The translations under genes and the position numbers were made by a program. A stretch of 7,255 bases of DNA, from assembly GCA_036497895.1 (NCBI GenBank), contig DASXIR010000241.1, forward strand, positions 1-7,255. The letters are read 5' to 3'. Below are positions 4,813 through 7,255 of the stretch, one piece after another. Each line of letters opens with the position of its first letter. Within the stretch, counting starts at the first letter, position 1. The notes below the pieces were generated by a model. The model ran no database searches and was not told the DNA's origin. It worked only from the letters and a program-made list of their open reading frames with translations. The DNA is from CAVQFC01 sp036497895. Its GTDB lineage: Bacteria; Acidobacteriota; Vicinamibacteria; Vicinamibacterales; CAVVIG01.

Positions 4813-5907
4813 TTAGTTCGTGAATCTGCGCATGCGTACGTTCAGCACCAGCCCGAAGCCAGCGAGGGTCGCGATCATCGACGACCCTCCGTAGCTCATG
4901 AGCGGAAGCGTCAGCCCTTTCACGGGCGCCAATCCTGCCGACATGGTGATGTTGTAGATCACCTGGAAGGTAAAACTGGCGAGCACGCCGAGCACGAGGT
5001 ACGAGCCGAGCCTGTCCTTGGCCAGGCGGGCCGCTTCGAGCGCGCGCAGAATCACGAATAGATACAGACCGAGCGCCACCAGGACGCCCGCAAATCCCTG
5101 TTCTTCGGCCAGCACCGAAAAAATGAAGTCGTTGTGGGCAACGGGAAGAAACCGCAGCTGGCCCTGCGTGCCCTGCTTGAAACCCTTGCCCTCGAGCCCC
5201 CCCGAACCGACGGTGATGCGCGCCTGAATCTGTTGGTACCCGGCGCCTTTCGCGTCCTGTGAGGGGTCGAGGAACGTGGAGATACGAGATTTCTGATAGT
5301 CCTTGAGGGCAAACTTCCACGCGACCGGGGCCGCGAGGACGAAACAGAGCAACATGAGGCCGAGGATCCGCATGCGCATGCCGGCCAGGTAGGCGATGGC
5401 GAGAAACACCGGCAGCAGCGTCACCGCGGTGCCGAGATCGGGTTCCTTGGCAATCAGCGCGAACGGCAGCAAGGTGAGGAGGCCACCGATGACGAGGTCG
5501 GTCCACGCCGGCGCGCCGCGGTTCTCGCCGAAGAACTTCGCGAGCACCAGCGCCACACCGACCTTGGCGAATTCCGACGGCTGGAGATTGAAGATCCGCA
5601 GTGGAATCCACCGGCGTGCGCCCATCTGCACCATGCCGAAGAACAGCACGTAGGCGAGCACCGCCAGCAGCGCGATGTAGATCAGGTGCGACTTGTCGGT
5701 CAGGGTGCGGTAGTCGAGCGCCAGCGTGCAGGTCATCGCGATCAGGCCGATGACGATGGCGTAGAGCTGGGTGCGGTAAATATGCGAGACCGCGCGGGTC
5801 GGGTCGGACGTCGTGCTGTAGATCATGACCACGCCAAGCGTGCACAGCAGCAGGATGGCGATGACCAGCGCCCAGTCGATGTGGTAATAGAGGCGTCGCT
5901 CGAACAC
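4813..5907 (-). CDS. rodA: RodA, SEDS-family peptidoglycan glycosyltransferase of the elongasome
   Basis: This 364-residue polytopic inner-membrane protein polymerises lipid II into glycan strands during rod elongation, working with PBP2. Several hydrophobic segments are visible, for example 13-31, 48-63, 75-94, 137-152, 161-175, 180-196, 272-289 and 301-318, in keeping with the usual ten helices. SEDS signatures are present: GARRWIPLRIFNLQPSEFAK (97-115), KEPDLGTA (154-161), the large outer loop with SRISTFLDP (207-215) and the GSGGLEGKG turn (234-242), and PVAHNDFIFSVLAEEQG (255-271). D260 corresponds to the catalytic aspartate of RodA and FtsW. PLMSYGGSS (335-343) lies near the C-terminus. 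The start is GTG 5907, 4 nt after the mrdA stop, with a purine-rich AGGAAG 12 nt upstream, so translation is probably coupled to mrdA. The partner gene mrdA directly precedes it, which favours RodA over FtsW. Confidence 0.96.
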   Translation of the reverse strand: MFERRLYYHIDWALVIAILLLCTLGVVMIYSTTSDPTRAVSHIYRTQLYAIVIGLIAMTCTLALDYRTLTDKSHLIYIALLAVLAYVLFFGMVQMGARRWIPLRIFNLQPSEFAKVGVALVLAKFFGENRGAPAWTDLVIGGLLTLLPFALIAKEPDLGTAVTLLPVFLAIAYLAGMRMRILGLMLLCFVLAAPVAWKFALKDYQKSRISTFLDPSQDAKGAGYQQIQARITVGSGGLEGKGFKQGTQGQLRFLPVAHNDFIFSVLAEEQGFAGVLVALGLYLFVILRALEAARLAKDRLGSYLVLGVLASFTFQVIYNITMSAGLAPVKGLTLPLMSYGGSSMIATLAGFGLVLNVRMRRFTN

Positions 5908-5911
5908 AGCG

Positions 5912-7255
5912 TCAGTTTCTTCCTTCCGCGCTCACACCCGCGGTCAGGTGTGCAAACGGGTCGATATAATTCAGCTTGAAGTCGTCGGGCACCGGCGGGA
6001 GCGGATGCCCTTCTTTTTTCGCGAAGAACGTTTCAAGAATGTGGTGTGCCACAGCGGCCGCATTTGATCCGTGGATCCCGTGTTCGAGAAAGACGACTCC
6101 GGCGACAGTCGGATGGTCGCGCGGTGCGAAAAACACGAACCACCCGTGATCGCGCAGATCCTTCGAGGTGCGACCCGCCGCGACGCGGCCGGTGTTCGAG
6201 ATCACCTGCGCCGATCCGGTCTTGCCGGAGACGTCGTACCCGACCAGGCGAGCCCGGCCGCCGGTCCCACCCTGGTTGACGACCATCCACAGACCGTCGC
6301 GGATCGCCTGCAGCTTGTCCGGATCGATCTCGATCTTCGACTGGGGCGGCGGCGGCGGCACCGGCTTCCAGCCCGCGCCATCGTCCACCGACTTCAGCAG
6401 GTGCGGCGTGACCCGGGTTCCGCCGTTGGCGAGCGTCGCCATGTAGACCGCCATCGAGATCGGCGTGAGTGAAACCGCGCCCTGGCCGATGCCGACCGAG
6501 ATGGTTTCACCGGCGTACCACTTCTCGTGCATCTTCTCGCGCTTCCACTCGGTCGACGGCACCAGCCCGGCCAGCTCGTTGGGAAGATCGATGCCGCTCT
6601 TCACGCCGAGACCGAGGAGCGTGGCCCACTTGTTGATCTTGTCCACGCCGACCATGTTGGCGACCGTGTAGAAGTAGACGTCGCACGACTGCTCGATCGC
6701 GTGGCGCAAGTCGATCGAGCCGTGTCCTTTCTTGTTCCAGCACGCAAACTCGTGCCCGTAGAAGTTGGCGTGACCGGCGCAGTGCGCATGGAAGTCGGGC
6801 GTGATGATGCCTTCTTCGAGTCCGGCCAGAGCGACCGCCATCTTGAACGTGGAGCCCGGCTGATAGCGTCCTTGAATCGCGCGATCCTGCAGCGGCCGCA
6901 GCGCGTCGGTGTTGAGCGACGACCAGGTCGAGCGGTCGATGCCCGAGGCGAAGGCGTTGGGATCGTAGGCGGGCACGCTGGTGAAGCCGAGCACGTCGCC
7001 GTTGGACGGATCGAGCACCACGGCGGCGCCGTTGAACCCGGCGACGCGGAAGCCGTCCTCGATCGCCTTCTGCACGTCATAGTCGATCGTCAACTGCAGG
7101 CGCTGCCCTTCGGTCGGCTCGTCCTTGTCAAGGGTGCGGATTTCACGTCCGACGCTGTTGACCACGACACGCTTGGCGCCGTCGTTGCCCTTCAGCATCG
7201 CGTTGTAGACCTTCTCGATGCCGGCCTGACCGACGATGTCGCCGCTCTTCAACCC
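5912..7255 (-). CDS. mrdA: penicillin-binding protein 2 (elongasome transpeptidase), N-terminus outside window
   Basis: The last 447 residues of PBP2 are present. The gene enters from the right edge, so the start, the membrane anchor and most of the non-catalytic pedestal are missing. The visible part opens with LKSGDIVGQAGIEKVYNAML, a conserved PBP2 segment. Counting Leu at 7252 as residue 1, the transpeptidase motifs are S134-TF-K137 (the acyl-enzyme serine, in YQPGSTFK), S189-C-D191 and K344-TG (SGKTGSAQ). It cross-links peptidoglycan stems made by RodA during side-wall growth and is the target of beta-lactams such as mecillinam in E. coli. A Cys/His set (C158, C171, H177, C190) sits where some PBP2 proteins hold a zinc ion. 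A five-proline run (299-303) lies in a loop before the KTG domain. The C-terminus after residue 410 is a short variable tail. The order mrdA-rodA is the standard elongasome arrangement, and mre genes may lie further right. Confidence 0.96.
   Translation of the reverse strand, partial: GLKSGDIVGQAGIEKVYNAMLKGNDGAKRVVVNSVGREIRTLDKDEPTEGQRLQLTIDYDVQKAIEDGFRVAGFNGAAVVLDPSNGDVLGFTSVPAYDPNAFASGIDRSTWSSLNTDALRPLQDRAIQGRYQPGSTFKMAVALAGLEEGIITPDFHAHCAGHANFYGHEFACWNKKGHGSIDLRHAIEQSCDVYFYTVANMVGVDKINKWATLLGLGVKSGIDLPNELAGLVPSTEWKREKMHEKWYAGETISVGIGQGAVSLTPISMAVYMATLANGGTRVTPHLLKSVDDGAGWKPVPPPPPQSKIEIDPDKLQAIRDGLWMVVNQGGTGGRARLVGYDVSGKTGSAQVISNTGRVAAGRTSKDLRDHGWFVFFAPRDHPTVAGVVFLEHGIHGSNAAAVAHHILETFFAKKEGHPLPPVPDDFKLNYIDPFAHLTAGVSAEGRN

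Noticed and set aside
4646..5845. Open frame of 399 codons on the - strand overlapping rodA in another frame
   Set aside because: rodA has all SEDS motifs in its own frame. The alternative frame is Arg/Pro/His-rich shadow translation.
6346..6360. GGC trinucleotide run as a phase-variable repeat
   Set aside because: It is a short run encoding a proline-rich loop in PBP2. Triplet units would not shift the frame, and such runs are common in GC-rich genes.

Overview
The window is GC-rich and gene-dense, with strong G/C preference at third codon positions. The gene content fits a Gram-negative, rod-forming soil or sediment bacterium. My best guess is Acidobacteriota, possibly Vicinamibacteria. 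That guess rests on the ECF sigma / zinc-finger anti-sigma / DUF4097 cassette, on a small secreted protein of a type I associate with that phylum, and on a short GTCCGGC..GCCGGAC palindrome that I recall from such genomes. No search was run, so the taxonomy is inference.

Left half, + strand. The tail of an unidentified gene (1-117) is followed by a three-gene unit. It encodes an ECF sigma factor (151-738), its probable membrane anti-sigma factor with a zinc-binding H-x3-C-x2-C motif (772-1518), and an exported DUF4097-type protein whose SG-[DNTS]-[VI] motif recurs every 18-21 residues (1520-2593). This looks like an envelope-sensing regulatory unit: the anti-sigma holds the sigma factor at the membrane, and the third protein is an exported effector or sensor partner. 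A separate 142-residue secreted protein of unknown function (2750-3178) follows. It lies behind a near-perfect sigma-54 (-24/-12) promoter and a strong Shine-Dalgarno site.

Right half, - strand. Three genes run toward the left: mrdA (PBP2 transpeptidase, cut by the right window edge), rodA (SEDS glycosyltransferase, GTG start 4 nt after mrdA) and rng (RNase G/E-type endoribonuclease). PBP2 and RodA form the core peptidoglycan synthase of the elongasome, and RNase G is the last gene of the apparent operon. The two halves converge and overlap by 4 bp at the stop codons of rng and the secreted-protein gene. A hairpin followed by T3 inside the antisense of rng may end the + strand transcript.

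Most genes belong to well-known families. The less ordinary material is at the nucleic-acid level: two copies of a 7-bp-stem palindrome in the sigma/anti-sigma region (one lying in coding sequence), the sigma-54 promoter, the terminator-like hairpin embedded in rng, and competing inverted repeats in the rodA-rng gap. PBP2 also shows a Cys3His set placed like a structural zinc site. I found no CRISPR array, insertion sequence, tRNA or rRNA, and no clear sign of a wholly new multi-gene system.
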